Below the pieces are notes generated by a model. It worked only from the letters and a program-made list of their open reading frames with translations. It searched no databases and was not told the DNA's origin. Shown here one piece after another: positions 1 to 8,450 of a DNA stretch of 64,000 nt; within the stretch, counting starts at the first letter, position 1; each line of letters begins with the position of its first letter. Both the position numbers and the translations under genes were made by a program. Source of the stretch: Clostridia bacterium (GTDB lineage: Bacteria > Bacillota > Clostridia > Oscillospirales > Acutalibacteraceae); the NCBI GenBank assembly GCA_017465825.1, contig JAFTVI010000034.1:40476-104475 (forward strand). The letters run 5' to 3'.

Positions 1-1456
1 AGCATCTTTTTCCTCGCTTGATGAATGTGGGGAATTCACTTATGTTGGCAAGTATATCCTGCCACACAGGCAGTTTATCACTGTCAATTCCCAATTCCTT
101 TGACATATCAATGATACACTTAAAAACCATTCGGACAAGTCCCAAAGACAGGATATTGTTTTTAGCTTCAATCTGATTTTTGTGTGTAATATACCTGAAC
201 TTATCCCCTCTGTAATAAGGAATCTCGTGTACGGCATCGTTTTTTATAATGTATCTGCCTTTTTCCTTGACAAGATAGTCCTCCCAAAAAGCTGCCACTT
301 CTTTTATGTATGGATAAAGATTTTTGATAGCAAAGTCATTATCATAAGTAGCATACCAATGCATTACGGGGATAACTGCCGCATATGCCGCATTACTTTT
401 CTGTCCTAAAAAGAGAATTCCGTGTTCCTTGACATCCTTCTGGGTGTAATAGTCAACACCTTTCGGGCCTAAACTTACAGGAAAGTAAACGCCTTTACAA
501 TTTTCAAACCCTGCAAAGTATTTTCCCTTGTCAAGAGAATCGTATAACGGTTGCATATATGACGCCGTATATTCGGGATGATTGGAAGAAAACAGACAAT
601 AAAACGGTGCTTCATAATTATAATTAAGGTGATAATCACTTTTCCAGGGCATATCATCACAAGTGATAAAATTACCGAAAAGTCCCGGCGGAAAATGGGG
701 ATTTCCCATACAGCAACCAAGATAATAAAGTGATGAATTATAATATTTTTCAATTTCTTTATCTTCAAGCACCACACTTGATGCATTGAAATAGTTGCGC
801 CAGAATTTCTCAGTTGCAATTCTGTCTCTCTCAATATCGCTGTCAACAGAAAGCTGAATGCTTTTACTTATATAATCTTTGGTATCAAAATTTGCAGCAA
901 CACCAAGGCAGAATACAACCTTTTTGATGCCGTCCGATATTTCGGCAGTCATTCTGCGGCAACACACGGCAACAGCTGATTCTCTTTCAACTGATGAACC
1001 GTCAAATTTGCGCAGATACCACTTCATTCCTTTATCTGAATATTCAAAATTATTTGAATTACAGTCGGTGGGAATCTCAACATCAAAAGACGGATATTTA
1101 CCGTTATCGGGTGCAGACAGCGTAATATAAATAAGGTTGTCAACTGCAGTAAATATTTCTATATCCGCATTACCGAAACGGCAACTGACAAGCCCCTTCT
1201 TGAAATACTGCGTTACATTGTATGTATCGAGTCCGCAATTGCTGATTCTGACCTGACCGACAGCTTTTATGCCGCCGTCTTCCCTGGCACCCGGGGTAAA
1301 TTTCCAAAAATCGCTCTTGCCGATGTGTATAATCAGATCGTCATTTTCATCATCAAGAACAACAGCAAGATCACCGTTGCCGCAAATTGCGCCGCGAGGA
1401 ATCTTACTGTCAGTTTTTTCAGGTCTTTTATTTATTTTATTAACAAACGTATCCAT
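1..1456 (-). CDS. GH95-like (alpha/alpha)6-barrel glycosidase, 3' end cut by window edge
   Basis: I translated the minus strand from ATG at 1456 and found an open frame of about 485 codons running off the window at base 1. The N-terminal part (GNGDLAVVLDDEND about residues 26-39, then IGKSDFW) resembles the N-terminal beta-domain of GH95 alpha-L-fucosidases. Around residues 269-275 lies DYHLNYN, which keeps the N-x-N pair that in GH95 enzymes sits in the active site. It is therefore likely a cytosolic (no signal peptide) glycoside hydrolase acting on plant or host glycans; the substrate cannot be read from the sequence. The start is set by GGTGA six bases upstream. It lies 10 bp after pgsA and is probably co-transcribed. 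The catalytic acid region is largely outside the window, so family-level assignment is tentative. Confidence 0.6.
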   Translation of the reverse strand, partial: MDTFVNKINKRPEKTDSKIPRGAICGNGDLAVVLDDENDDLIIHIGKSDFWKFTPGAREDGGIKAVGQVRISNCGLDTYNVTQYFKKGLVSCRFGNADIEIFTAVDNLIYITLSAPDNGKYPSFDVEIPTDCNSNNFEYSDKGMKWYLRKFDGSSVERESAVAVCCRRMTAEISDGIKKVVFCLGVAANFDTKDYISKSIQLSVDSDIERDRIATEKFWRNYFNASSVVLEDKEIEKYYNSSLYYLGCCMGNPHFPPGLFGNFITCDDMPWKSDYHLNYNYEAPFYCLFSSNHPEYTASYMQPLYDSLDKGKYFAGFENCKGVYFPVSLGPKGVDYYTQKDVKEHGILFLGQKSNAAYAAVIPVMHWYATYDNDFAIKNLYPYIKEVAAFWEDYLVKEKGRYIIKNDAVHEIPYYRGDKFRYITHKNQIEAKNNILSLGLVRMVFKCIIDMSKELGIDSDKLPVWQDILANISEFPTFIKRGKRC

Positions 1457-1466
1457 TTTTTCACCG

Positions 1467-2030
1467 CTATTCAGAAAAATCAATTACCTTTAAGCTGTCT
1501 TTAACATAGACAATACCTGAAAATATTGTAATCAAAGCTGTTATCCAGAGAAGAATGTTTGAAATCAGGCTGAGATGCTCTACGATAAATATCCCCTCAC
1601 TGTCAAGCACCAAAGCAAGCATAATCAGTATTGAAAATACCATTTGCGTGACGGTTTTGATTTTTCCGTAAATGTTTGCAGGTATGACCGCACCTTGTGA
1701 CGCGGCTGTTATTCTTATTGCAGAAACTGTAAATTCCCTTGTAAGAATAATAAGAACTATCCATATACTGCACAGATTCTGTTGCAAAAAGCAAAGCAAC
1801 ACGGATGTAGTTAGGATTTTGTCCGCAATAGGGTCAGCAATTTTACCGAAATTGGTAACAATGTTATTATTCCTTGCGATTTTTCCGTCCATTGCATCGG
1901 TAACGGACGCAACGATAAACACTATCAATGCAAACAGATAATTATGGGGAATAAATTCTGCGCAGAACAAAAACAAAAATACAGGTGTAAGCACAATTCT
2001 GACAATTGTGAGTTTATTTGGTAAATTCAT
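1467..2030 (-). CDS. pgsA: CDP-diacylglycerol--glycerol-3-phosphate 3-phosphatidyltransferase
   Basis: This 187-residue polytopic membrane enzyme makes phosphatidylglycerol phosphate, the committed step to phosphatidylglycerol and cardiolipin. The complete CDP-alcohol phosphotransferase signature D-G-x2-A-R-x8-G-x3-D-x3-D is present (D48, G49, A52, R53, G62, D66, D70), preceded by the usual NLPNKLTIVRI start. Length is normal for PgsA. Its ATG overlaps the stop of rimO (ATGA), so translation is probably coupled in the recA-recX-rimO-pgsA operon. Confidence 0.93.
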   Translation of the reverse strand: MNLPNKLTIVRIVLTPVFLFLFCAEFIPHNYLFALIVFIVASVTDAMDGKIARNNNIVTNFGKIADPIADKILTTSVLLCFLQQNLCSIWIVLIILTREFTVSAIRITAASQGAVIPANIYGKIKTVTQMVFSILIMLALVLDSEGIFIVEHLSLISNILLWITALITIFSGIVYVKDSLKVIDFSE

Positions 2031-3355
2031 TCTACTATTTCACCTAACAGGTCATAATCGTTAATATCAAAAATTTCAACATCAACTATATCACCTTCAT
2101 TATACTCCTTTTTACCTGTAAAATATACAAAAGAATCAATTTCAGGTGCATCGCGCCAGGTTCTGCCGAAGTAGCTGTCTGTGTAAGGGTCGTATCCCTC
2201 AACGATACATTCAACTGTTTCACCGATGAGAAGCTTCTGTTTATATTGGAATATATCAAACTGCTGTTCCATTACAACATCAGCACGGTGCTTTTTGATT
2301 TCGTCATCAATCTGATTAGGTAATTCAGCGGCAGGGGTATCCTCCTCGGCTGAATAAGCAAAGCAACCAAGACGGTCAAACTGAATATCGTCGGCAAACT
2401 CGGCAAGGTTTGTAAATGCCTCTGCATCCTCACCGGGGAAGCCTGTTATAAAAGTAGTTCTTAAAACGATATCAGGCATTTTATCCCTTATTTTATCAAT
2501 CAATGCGGTAAGAGATTCCCTGTCACCCGTTCTGTTCATAGCCTTGAGAACATTGCCGTCAGCGTGCTGAAGAGGTAAATCAATATAATGAAGCACTTTT
2601 TTACACTCTGCCATAGTGTCAAGCAATTCGTCTGTGATTCTGTCCGGATAGCAATAAAGAAGTCTTATCCATTCTATACCGTCAATATCATTAAGCTGAC
2701 GGAGTAAGGCAGGCAATTTAAGCTCTCCGTACAAATCAAGACCGTAACGGGTTGTGTCCTGTGCGATAACGATAATCTCTTTGGTGCCGTCTGCCGCAAG
2801 CTGACGAGCCTCAGCAACGATATCCTCCATAGGTCTTGAACGGAATTCACCCCTTATTAGGGGAATTGCACAATAGGTACAGCAATTTGAACAACCGTCT
2901 GCAACCTTGAGATATGCCCAATGCTGAGGTGTGGTAAGCAATCTTTCTCCGCCTAAGGGCATTAATTTCTTATCGGGATAGTTTTCCACCTTTTCATCTG
3001 CCATAAGTGCGTTGATTGCATCAACAATGTCAGAATTAGCACCAAGTCCCATTACGCCGTCAACTTCGGGGAGTTCTGTAAAAATTTCGTCCTTATATCT
3101 CTCAGCAAGACAGCCTGTAACGAGGATTTTTTTGATTTCTCCGTCTTTTTTGAGTTCTGCCATTTCGAGGATATTTTCGATTGATTCCTTTTTTGCATCC
3201 TCAATAAATCCGCAGGTATTGACTACAACAACATCAGCCTCATATGCAACGTCAACAATGTTGAAGCCTGCATTCTGAAGCTTTGCAAGCATAAGCTCTG
3301 CATCAACCTGATTTTTTGGGCATCCGAGAGAAATAAACCCCACATTAATACTCAT
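2027..3355 (-). CDS. rimO: Ribosomal protein S12 (Asp) methylthiotransferase RimO
   Basis: Radical-SAM enzyme of 442 residues that adds a methylthio group to the conserved aspartate of ribosomal protein S12. Visible parts: N-terminal UPF0004 domain with the three auxiliary-cluster cysteines C12, C48 and C82, then the radical SAM motif CxxxCxxC (C155, C159, C162), then a C-terminal TRAM-like domain. I start at ATG 3355 (MSINVGF), because GGAGG lies 8 bases upstream; a longer in-frame reading from 3379 lacks a site. It overlaps the end of recX by 11 bases and the start of pgsA by 4, indicating one operon. MiaB is the main alternative, but the short N-terminus and GCPKN start favour RimO. Confidence 0.92.
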   Translation of the reverse strand: MSINVGFISLGCPKNQVDAELMLAKLQNAGFNIVDVAYEADVVVVNTCGFIEDAKKESIENILEMAELKKDGEIKKILVTGCLAERYKDEIFTELPEVDGVMGLGANSDIVDAINALMADEKVENYPDKKLMPLGGERLLTTPQHWAYLKVADGCSNCCTYCAIPLIRGEFRSRPMEDIVAEARQLAADGTKEIIVIAQDTTRYGLDLYGELKLPALLRQLNDIDGIEWIRLLYCYPDRITDELLDTMAECKKVLHYIDLPLQHADGNVLKAMNRTGDRESLTALIDKIRDKMPDIVLRTTFITGFPGEDAEAFTNLAEFADDIQFDRLGCFAYSAEEDTPAAELPNQIDDEIKKHRADVVMEQQFDIFQYKQKLLIGETVECIVEGYDPYTDSYFGRTWRDAPEIDSFVYFTGKKEYNEGDIVDVEIFDINDYDLLGEIVE

Positions 3356-3968
3356 TTTCACTGTCCTCCGGCAATTCATAATCTGAAAGGGCAGATTTTA
3401 TGTCACTGTAAGAAAACCCCAAGCGCATAAGTCCTGCTATCATTCGGCGTTTGCCTTTTTCGTCGTTAAGGCAATTGCTGTATTTTTTTTGTATAACATC
3501 AATAATACTGACAGAATAATCCACTTCAAGCGAATTTATGACATCATCAATAATTTCGCGGTCTATTCCTTTTAAATTAAGCTCCTGACGTATGCGTGTG
3601 GCACCGTACTTTTTTCGCTCAGCTAACTCTTTTGCATAACAGGATGCAAAATCCGCATCGTCAAGAAATCCCAGTTCTCTGCATTTTTCGATTGCATAAC
3701 GTGCTGAGATGTGACTGTGTTTTTTGAGGAGCTTATTATATAATTCTTTTTCGGAATGTGAGCGGAGCGTAAGAAAACGCAGAGCCTGGGAGTACGCTAA
3801 TCTTGCATTAACAAGGTCTTTGAGCGCGTCAAGCTCGTCGTTATCTATTTCGCATCCGTTGGTATAATCGAGTGAATACCATATATCGGCGTCGATTGAC
3901 ATTATGTATTCACCGTCGGCATACAATGCCAACCGTCCGCCCTTGGAAATTTCTGTTTTGATTATCAT
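3345..3968 (-). CDS. recX: Regulatory protein RecX
   Basis: A 207-residue protein directly downstream of recA, overlapping it by 4 bases (ATGA). RecX proteins bind RecA filaments and limit or modulate their activity. The sequence shows the three-helix repeats typical of RecX ([46 protein letters not shown]), and the basic spacing [15 protein letters not shown] is characteristic. Coupling to recA and shared LexA control would keep the two in proportion. Confidence 0.9.
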   Translation of the reverse strand: MIIKTEISKGGRLALYADGEYIMSIDADIWYSLDYTNGCEIDNDELDALKDLVNARLAYSQALRFLTLRSHSEKELYNKLLKKHSHISARYAIEKCRELGFLDDADFASCYAKELAERKKYGATRIRQELNLKGIDREIIDDVINSLEVDYSVSIIDVIQKKYSNCLNDEKGKRRMIAGLMRLGFSYSDIKSALSDYELPEDSENEY

Positions 3969-5047
3969 TCGTCGTCATCAACTGTAACATCAAGCCTTGC
4001 TTTTGCGTTAGAAGCTGATTTGGGTCTTGATGTTTCTTTTTTTGCAGAAGCGGAAGATGCGTTATCAGCCTGTGCGGCACGGATTTTTGCCTCGATTTCA
4101 GCGGCAAATTCGGGATTTTCATCAAAGTAAATCTTAACATTCTCTCTACCCTGACCAAGACGCATATCACCGTATGAGAACCAGGCGCCGCTCTTGTTTA
4201 TGATACCCAAATCTACGCCGATGTCTACCATTTCGCCTGTCTTTGATATACCGCAACCGTACATAATATCAAATTCTGCAGTTTTGAAAGGAGGTGCAAC
4301 CTTATTCTTAACAACCTTACATTTTGTTCTTGAGCCTAAGATTTCTGTACCTGAACCCTTGATCTGCTCGCTCTTTCTGACTTCAATACGGATTGTTGAA
4401 TAGAATTTGAGCGCTCTGCCGCCTGTTGTTACCTCGGGATTGCCGTAAATAACGCCGACCTTTTCACGAAGCTGATTGATAAAGATAACAAGTGTATTGG
4501 ATTTTGCTATTGCACCTGCGAGCTTACGCAGAGCCTGAGACATAAGTCTTGCGTGCAGACCGACGTGTGAATCACCCATATCACCTTCGATTTCAGCCTT
4601 CGGAACAAGAGCAGCAACAGAGTCAACAATAATAACATCAATAGCACCCGAGCGAGCAAGAGCCTCTGTAATTTCAAGAGCCTGTTCACCGTTGTCGGGC
4701 TGAGAAACAAGAAGCGAATCAACATCTACACCTAATTTCTCTGCATAAACAGGGTCAAGTGCGTGCTCAGCATCAACGAATGCCGCCTCTCCGCCCATTT
4801 TCTGAGCTTCTGCAACGCAGTGAAGTGCAAGAGTAGTTTTACCTGACGATTCAGGACCGTAAATCTCAACAATACGTCCTCTGGGTAAGCCGCCGATGCC
4901 TGTCGCGGCATCAAGAGTGATTGAACCTGTTGAAATTGCTTCAACGTTCATTGTATTTGCCTCGCCCAGACGCATAACTGCGCCTTTACCGTATTTTTTT
5001 TCAATCTGTGAAAGTGCGGTTTCAAGAGCTTTCTGCTTGTCTGCCAT
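3965..5047 (-). CDS. recA: Recombinase RecA
   Basis: RecA of 360 residues, normal length. It forms filaments on single-stranded DNA, drives strand exchange and triggers LexA self-cleavage. The Walker A motif GPESSGKT is at residues 64-71, and the L1/L2 DNA-binding region and MAW signature [16 protein letters not shown] are intact. The C-terminus is extended and charged (ends in a run of Asp plus Glu), as usual. First gene of recA-recX-rimO-pgsA. A consensus promoter and a LexA-type operator precede it (5080-5127), so it is expected to be SOS-inducible. Confidence 0.98.
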   Translation of the reverse strand: MADKQKALETALSQIEKKYGKGAVMRLGEANTMNVEAISTGSITLDAATGIGGLPRGRIVEIYGPESSGKTTLALHCVAEAQKMGGEAAFVDAEHALDPVYAEKLGVDVDSLLVSQPDNGEQALEITEALARSGAIDVIIVDSVAALVPKAEIEGDMGDSHVGLHARLMSQALRKLAGAIAKSNTLVIFINQLREKVGVIYGNPEVTTGGRALKFYSTIRIEVRKSEQIKGSGTEILGSRTKCKVVKNKVAPPFKTAEFDIMYGCGISKTGEMVDIGVDLGIINKSGAWFSYGDMRLGQGRENVKIYFDENPEFAAEIEAKIRAAQADNASSASAKKETSRPKSASNAKARLDVTVDDDE

Positions 5048-5079
5048 ATTAAATTACATCCTTTCGGGAAATAGATATT

Positions 5080-5092
5080 GTACAAATGTTCG
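5080..5092 (-). promoter_or_regulatory. LexA (SOS) box of recA
   Basis: On the minus strand CGAACATTTGTAC fits the Gram-positive LexA core GAAC-N4-GTTC with one mismatch. It begins 6 bases downstream of the -10 element and covers the predicted transcription start, a position where a repressor would block initiation. The comM box at 27088 has the same geometry. Confidence 0.75.
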
Positions 5093-5098
5093 ATAAAT

Positions 5099-5127
5099 AT
5101 TATATATTATTTTACTTTCTTTTGCAA
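5099..5127 (-). promoter_or_regulatory. recA sigma-A promoter
   Basis: Minus strand TTGCAA (5127-5122), 17-base spacer, TATAAT (5104-5099). The predicted start falls near 5092, inside the LexA-type box. Confidence 0.75.
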
Positions 5128-5206
5128 GCAATTTTTTTAAATTATATAAAAATTTTTATTAAGAAATAAAAAATGATGTTTTTTTCAAAATATTTATAAA
5201 AAGCAC

Positions 5207-5235
5207 TTGAAATTGCAGAACAAATCTGTTATTAT
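5207..5235 (+). promoter_or_regulatory. rpmB sigma-A promoter
   Basis: TTGAAA, 17-base spacer, TATTAT. It leaves a leader of about 85 bases before rpmB; I saw no clear fold in that leader. Confidence 0.7.
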
Positions 5236-5324
5236 ATAGTGCGTAAAATATGTTCAATTACAAGATGTGGTGTTGTACGGTTTGCTGTATGCCCACATAA
5301 TCAGCAAAAGGAGGTGCATTCCGC

Positions 5325-5513
5325 ATGGCAAAATGTGATATCTGCGGAAAAGATGTTGCTTTCGGTATCAAGGTATCTCACTCACACAGAAGATCCAACA
5401 GAACCTGGAAGCCCAATGTTATGAAAGTTAAAGCTGTTGTTAACGGCACACCTAAGAGAATCCACGTATGCAGCCGTTGCCTTCGTTCAGGCAAGGTTAC
5501 AAGAGCTGTTTAA
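5325..5513 (+). CDS. rpmB: 50S ribosomal protein L28
   Basis: A 62-residue L28 with the opening MAKCDICGKD and HVCSRC near the end; the four cysteines C4, C7, C49 and C52 mark it as the zinc-binding (C+) form. Start chosen at ATG 5325 after AAAGGAGG about 12 bases upstream. It stands alone between divergent and convergent neighbours, with its own promoter at 5207 and a strong terminator at 5541. Confidence 0.97.
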   Translation: MAKCDICGKDVAFGIKVSHSHRRSNRTWKPNVMKVKAVVNGTPKRIHVCSRCLRSGKVTRAV

Positions 5514-5540
5514 TTCAGTAGTTGATTTGCAAAAAATAAG

Positions 5541-5570
5541 CCACCGATTTTACTCGGTGGTTTTGTTTTT
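5541..5570. terminator. Bidirectional terminator between rpmB and rpiB
   Basis: CCACCGA / TCGGTGG stem with a short A/T loop followed by TTTTGTTTTT; read on the other strand the stem is also followed by a T-rich run, so it can end both rpmB and the tsaE-tsaB-rpiB transcript. Confidence 0.85.
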
Positions 5571-6009
5571 ATGCATTTTCAATTTCTGTTATAAGGTCTA
5601 CCCTTCTCTGATGTCTGCCGCCTTCAAAATCCGTTGTAAGGAACACATCAACAAGCTCCATTGCCGCACCTGCACCGATAACTCTTGCGCCCATACAGAG
5701 AACATTCGCATCGTTATGCAGTCTTGTATACTTTGCGCTGAAATAATCGGAACAGCAAGCCGCTCTGATGCCTTTGACCTTATTTGCCGCCATAGAAATT
5801 CCTATGCCTGTTCCGCAACAGAGAATACCTCTCTCACACTCACCTGATGTGATTTTTTCACAGGTTGCCTTTGCCTGCAAGGGATAATCGGCAGATGATG
5901 AATCATACACACCGCAGTCAACGTATTCAACACCGATTTCACCAAGATGTTTTCTGATTTCTTCTTTAAGAGGGAAACCAGCGTGATCTGAGCCTATTGC
6001 AATTTTCAT
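5569..6009 (-). CDS. rpiB: Ribose-5-phosphate isomerase B
   Basis: A 146-residue RpiB/LacAB-family isomerase interconverting ribose-5-phosphate and ribulose-5-phosphate. MKIAIGSDHAGFPLK supplies the phosphate/substrate-binding D8-H9, and CCGTGIGIS at 64-72 holds the catalytic-type cysteine (C65) and anion-hole loop. Length and motifs match RpiB rather than LacA/LacB, although single-sequence reading cannot exclude allose-6-phosphate activity. Overlaps the tsaB stop by 4 bases; last gene of tsaE-tsaB-rpiB. Confidence 0.92.
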   Translation of the reverse strand: MKIAIGSDHAGFPLKEEIRKHLGEIGVEYVDCGVYDSSSADYPLQAKATCEKITSGECERGILCCGTGIGISMAANKVKGIRAACCSDYFSAKYTRLHNDANVLCMGARVIGAGAAMELVDVFLTTDFEGGRHQRRVDLITEIENA

Positions 6010-6716
6010 TTTTTATTCTCCTTTTTAAGTTTCAATTCACGCTCCGCCTGAGGAAGTCTTAAATACGTGGGCGTAAGCTGAGAATATGAAAGTATATTTT
6101 CGTTTTTATTTATATTCTGTTCGGCGATAAATGCTACGGATGATGCGTGCTGATATCTGAGTGCAGGATTTGCAACCGAAACATTAAGATTCTTATCTTT
6201 CAGGTGTTCATAAGCAATATCTGCGCCGTCGCCTGCAAGAACAACTTTTTTTGTGAATGACGAAATTTTTTCTGCAAGAACTTCAAAAGAAAATGCATCG
6301 TCATCAGTAAGTCTAGTAATTTTACCGTTTTCTGCAAGGAAAAATGCGCCGTAGACCTGTCTGCACCTTGCATCCATTACCGATGCAACAATACAGTCGC
6401 TGTCGGAGAACGGATATGCTATAGCTTCGAGTGTAGACACGGGTATGCATTTTTTGTCTGCCGGCTGTGCAATGCCTTTTGCAAGTGAAACTCCGATTCT
6501 TACACCCGTAAACGACCCGGGACCGCTGTTTACTGCTACGGCATCAACATCATCAACCGAAAGTTCAGCCAGCTCCAATGCGTTTTTTACAAGCGGTAAA
6601 AGTGTTACGGAATGGGTAAGTCCCACATTCAGAAACATTTCTGACAACAGCTTACCGTCCTCTACAACAGCCGCCGAAGCTGAAGGCGCGGTGCTTTCAA
6701 GTGCAAGTATTACCAT
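6006..6716 (-). CDS. tsaB: tRNA threonylcarbamoyladenosine biosynthesis protein TsaB
   Basis: A 236-residue TsaB: ASKHA-fold partner that scaffolds TsaD in making t6A37 in ANN-decoding tRNAs. The N-terminus ILALESTAPSASAAV and the stretch GPGSFTGVRIG (about 67-77) are diagnostic. It overlaps tsaE by 7 bases and rpiB by 4, so the three are co-translated. tsaD is not in this window. Confidence 0.93.
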   Translation of the reverse strand: MVILALESTAPSASAAVVEDGKLLSEMFLNVGLTHSVTLLPLVKNALELAELSVDDVDAVAVNSGPGSFTGVRIGVSLAKGIAQPADKKCIPVSTLEAIAYPFSDSDCIVASVMDARCRQVYGAFFLAENGKITRLTDDDAFSFEVLAEKISSFTKKVVLAGDGADIAYEHLKDKNLNVSVANPALRYQHASSVAFIAEQNINKNENILSYSQLTPTYLRLPQAERELKLKKENKK

Positions 6717-7141
6717 CTTCCGTCACCTCCGCTGACAGTAATTTTTCTGCAATTATCGTCCTCTCCCCTTTCAAAATCAACGAAGATTGTATTATCGGGA
6801 AGTACGCTTTCTATATTTTCGCTCCATTCAATAAAGAGTATGGAGCTGTCATTCATATAATCAAAAAAGCCTGTGGAATAGAGTGAATCCCAGCTTTCAA
6901 CCCTGTACATATCAAAATGATACAGATTGATTTTGCCGCCGTAATCGTTAACAATTGCAAACGTGGGACTGCTGACATATGAATCGTTTCCGAGTGCCTT
7001 TACACACCCACGCGTAAACACGGTTTTCCCCATACCCATACCGCCGCGAAAGGCGACAACATCTCCGCCTTTGAGCAATGCGGCAAATTCACGGGCAATA
7101 TTCAAAGTATCGTTTTCACTGAAGGATTCAAAAATTTTCAT
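6710..7141 (-). CDS. tsaE: tRNA threonylcarbamoyladenosine biosynthesis ATPase TsaE
   Basis: P-loop ATPase of 143 residues that drives cycles of the TsaB-TsaD complex. Walker A GGMGMGKT lies at 33-40, followed by FTRGCVKALG and SSPTFAIVNDY, typical of TsaE. I start at ATG 7141 (MKIFESF) with AAGG about 9 bases upstream; an in-frame TTG at 7165 would overlap the divergent promoter. First gene of tsaE-tsaB-rpiB, divergent from the SEDS gene. Confidence 0.93.
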   Translation of the reverse strand: MKIFESFSENDTLNIAREFAALLKGGDVVAFRGGMGMGKTVFTRGCVKALGNDSYVSSPTFAIVNDYGGKINLYHFDMYRVESWDSLYSTGFFDYMNDSSILFIEWSENIESVLPDNTIFVDFERGEDDNCRKITVSGGDGRW

Positions 7142-7159
7142 ACAAAACAGCCTTTTTAC

Positions 7160-7188
7160 TTGCAAATAAACAATAATGATATTATAAT
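7160..7188 (+). promoter_or_regulatory. Promoter of the SEDS (rodA-like) gene
   Basis: TTGCAA, 17-base spacer, TATAAT; the gene starts 39 bases downstream of the -10 element. Confidence 0.7.
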
Positions 7189-7227
7189 ATTAGAAAATGA
7201 TAAATAATCTTAGGGAAGATACAATTT

Positions 7228-8403
7228 ATGGGTAGTATTATATCACAAACAAAACGCTTTATCAAGGAAACTGACAAAATTTTATTGTTTTTGTGCGTTG
7301 TAATTTCCGCGTTCGGTATACTGAACGTTTCAAGCGCAACACACACGGAAGAATCTCTCTTCTCCCGTAACGCAAAGGTTATGCTGATAGCTGTTGCGGC
7401 AGGTATAATTATGGCTTTGATCATATCAATAATCGACTACAATTTTATTGTTAAGCTATGGCCTGTTATAGGTGCTGTATGCGTTATATTTATGCTGTTG
7501 CTGTTTATTCCGAATGTTGGTGTCGGCCCCGAATCAAGACCTGATGTTAAAACCTGGATAAAGCTTGGCAGTTCGGGATTGTTCTTTCAGCCGTCCGAGA
7601 TTGTAAAGATCGGTTTTATAATAACATTCGGCGTACACATAGACACAGTGCACGACAATATAAATTCGTTAAAGAATATTCTTCTGCTGTGTATACACGG
7701 CGCAATACCCGTTGTGCTGGTTATGGTTACGGGCGATATGGGTTCTGCATTGATATTCCTTATAATATTTGTTGCTATGCTTTTTGCGGCAAACGTGCAT
7801 ATAAAATATTTTGCAATCGGTGCTGTTGCCGTTGCCGCCGCGATTCCTGTTATGTGGAATTTTGTTATGACGAGCATTCAGAAAGACAGAATACTTGCAC
7901 TATTCAATCCCGAAGAATATGCAGATATTATGTATCAGCAGGAACAGGGATTACAAGCAATCAAAAACGGCGGAATGTTCGGTATGGGCGCATTCAGCGG
8001 CAAATACACACAGGCAGGTCTGGTACCTGAAAACGAAAACGATATGGTGTTTTCTGTTATAGGCGAAGAATACGGTCTGGTCGGCTGTATTCTGACTCTT
8101 ATAGTTTTTGCATTGATCGTAATTAAGATATTATCCGTCGGCAAAAAGAGCAAGGACAGCACGGCTAACATCATCTGCAACGGTGTGGCGGCTATGATTG
8201 CGGCACAGGTTATAGTCAACATAGGAATGTGTGTTGAATTGCTCCCTGTTGTAGGTATTACACTTCCCTTTTTAAGTGCCGGTGGCTCGTCTAACCTTTG
8301 CATATACATCGCAATAGGTCTTATACTCAGCCTTCGCCGACACACTCTTGAAAGAGAAATTGTAAATTTCAGATACAGAAACATAAGCAAAACATTTAAT
8401 TAA
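7228..8403 (+). CDS. rodA: SEDS peptidoglycan glycosyltransferase, RodA/FtsW family
   Basis: A 391-residue integral membrane protein with about ten hydrophobic segments. SEDS proteins polymerise lipid II into glycan strands together with a class B PBP. Family marks: TWIKLGSSGLFFQPSEIVKIGFI, the GDMGSAL segment holding the likely catalytic aspartate, and ELLPVVGITLPFLSAGGSS near the C-terminus. The ELLPVVGITLPFLS wording and monocistronic setting fit RodA (elongation) at least as well as FtsW or SpoVE; the choice between them is inference. Own promoter and terminator. Confidence 0.85.
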   Translation: MGSIISQTKRFIKETDKILLFLCVVISAFGILNVSSATHTEESLFSRNAKVMLIAVAAGIIMALIISIIDYNFIVKLWPVIGAVCVIFMLLLFIPNVGVGPESRPDVKTWIKLGSSGLFFQPSEIVKIGFIITFGVHIDTVHDNINSLKNILLLCIHGAIPVVLVMVTGDMGSALIFLIIFVAMLFAANVHIKYFAIGAVAVAAAIPVMWNFVMTSIQKDRILALFNPEEYADIMYQQEQGLQAIKNGGMFGMGAFSGKYTQAGLVPENENDMVFSVIGEEYGLVGCILTLIVFALIVIKILSVGKKSKDSTANIICNGVAAMIAAQVIVNIGMCVELLPVVGITLPFLSAGGSSNLCIYIAIGLILSLRRHTLEREIVNFRYRNISKTFN

Positions 8404-8411
8404 ATATTTAA

Positions 8412-8450
8412 GCTCCGCATATCGTCTTTGGATATACGGAGCAATTTTTT
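8412..8450. terminator. Terminator after the SEDS gene, also usable on the minus strand
   Basis: GCTCCG(C)ATATC / GATAT(A)CGGAGC stem, 7-base loop, then AATTTTTT. It abuts the stop codon of the convergent hydrolase gene. Confidence 0.8.

Noticed and set aside
3012-3278. 88-codon open frame on the plus strand across rimO
   Set aside because: It runs antisense in a reading frame kept open by the codon pattern of rimO, has no ribosome binding site, and shows no protein features.
5236-5324. Autoregulatory leader before rpmB
   Set aside because: The 85-base leader is long enough, but I could not draw convincing stems in it as for rplS.
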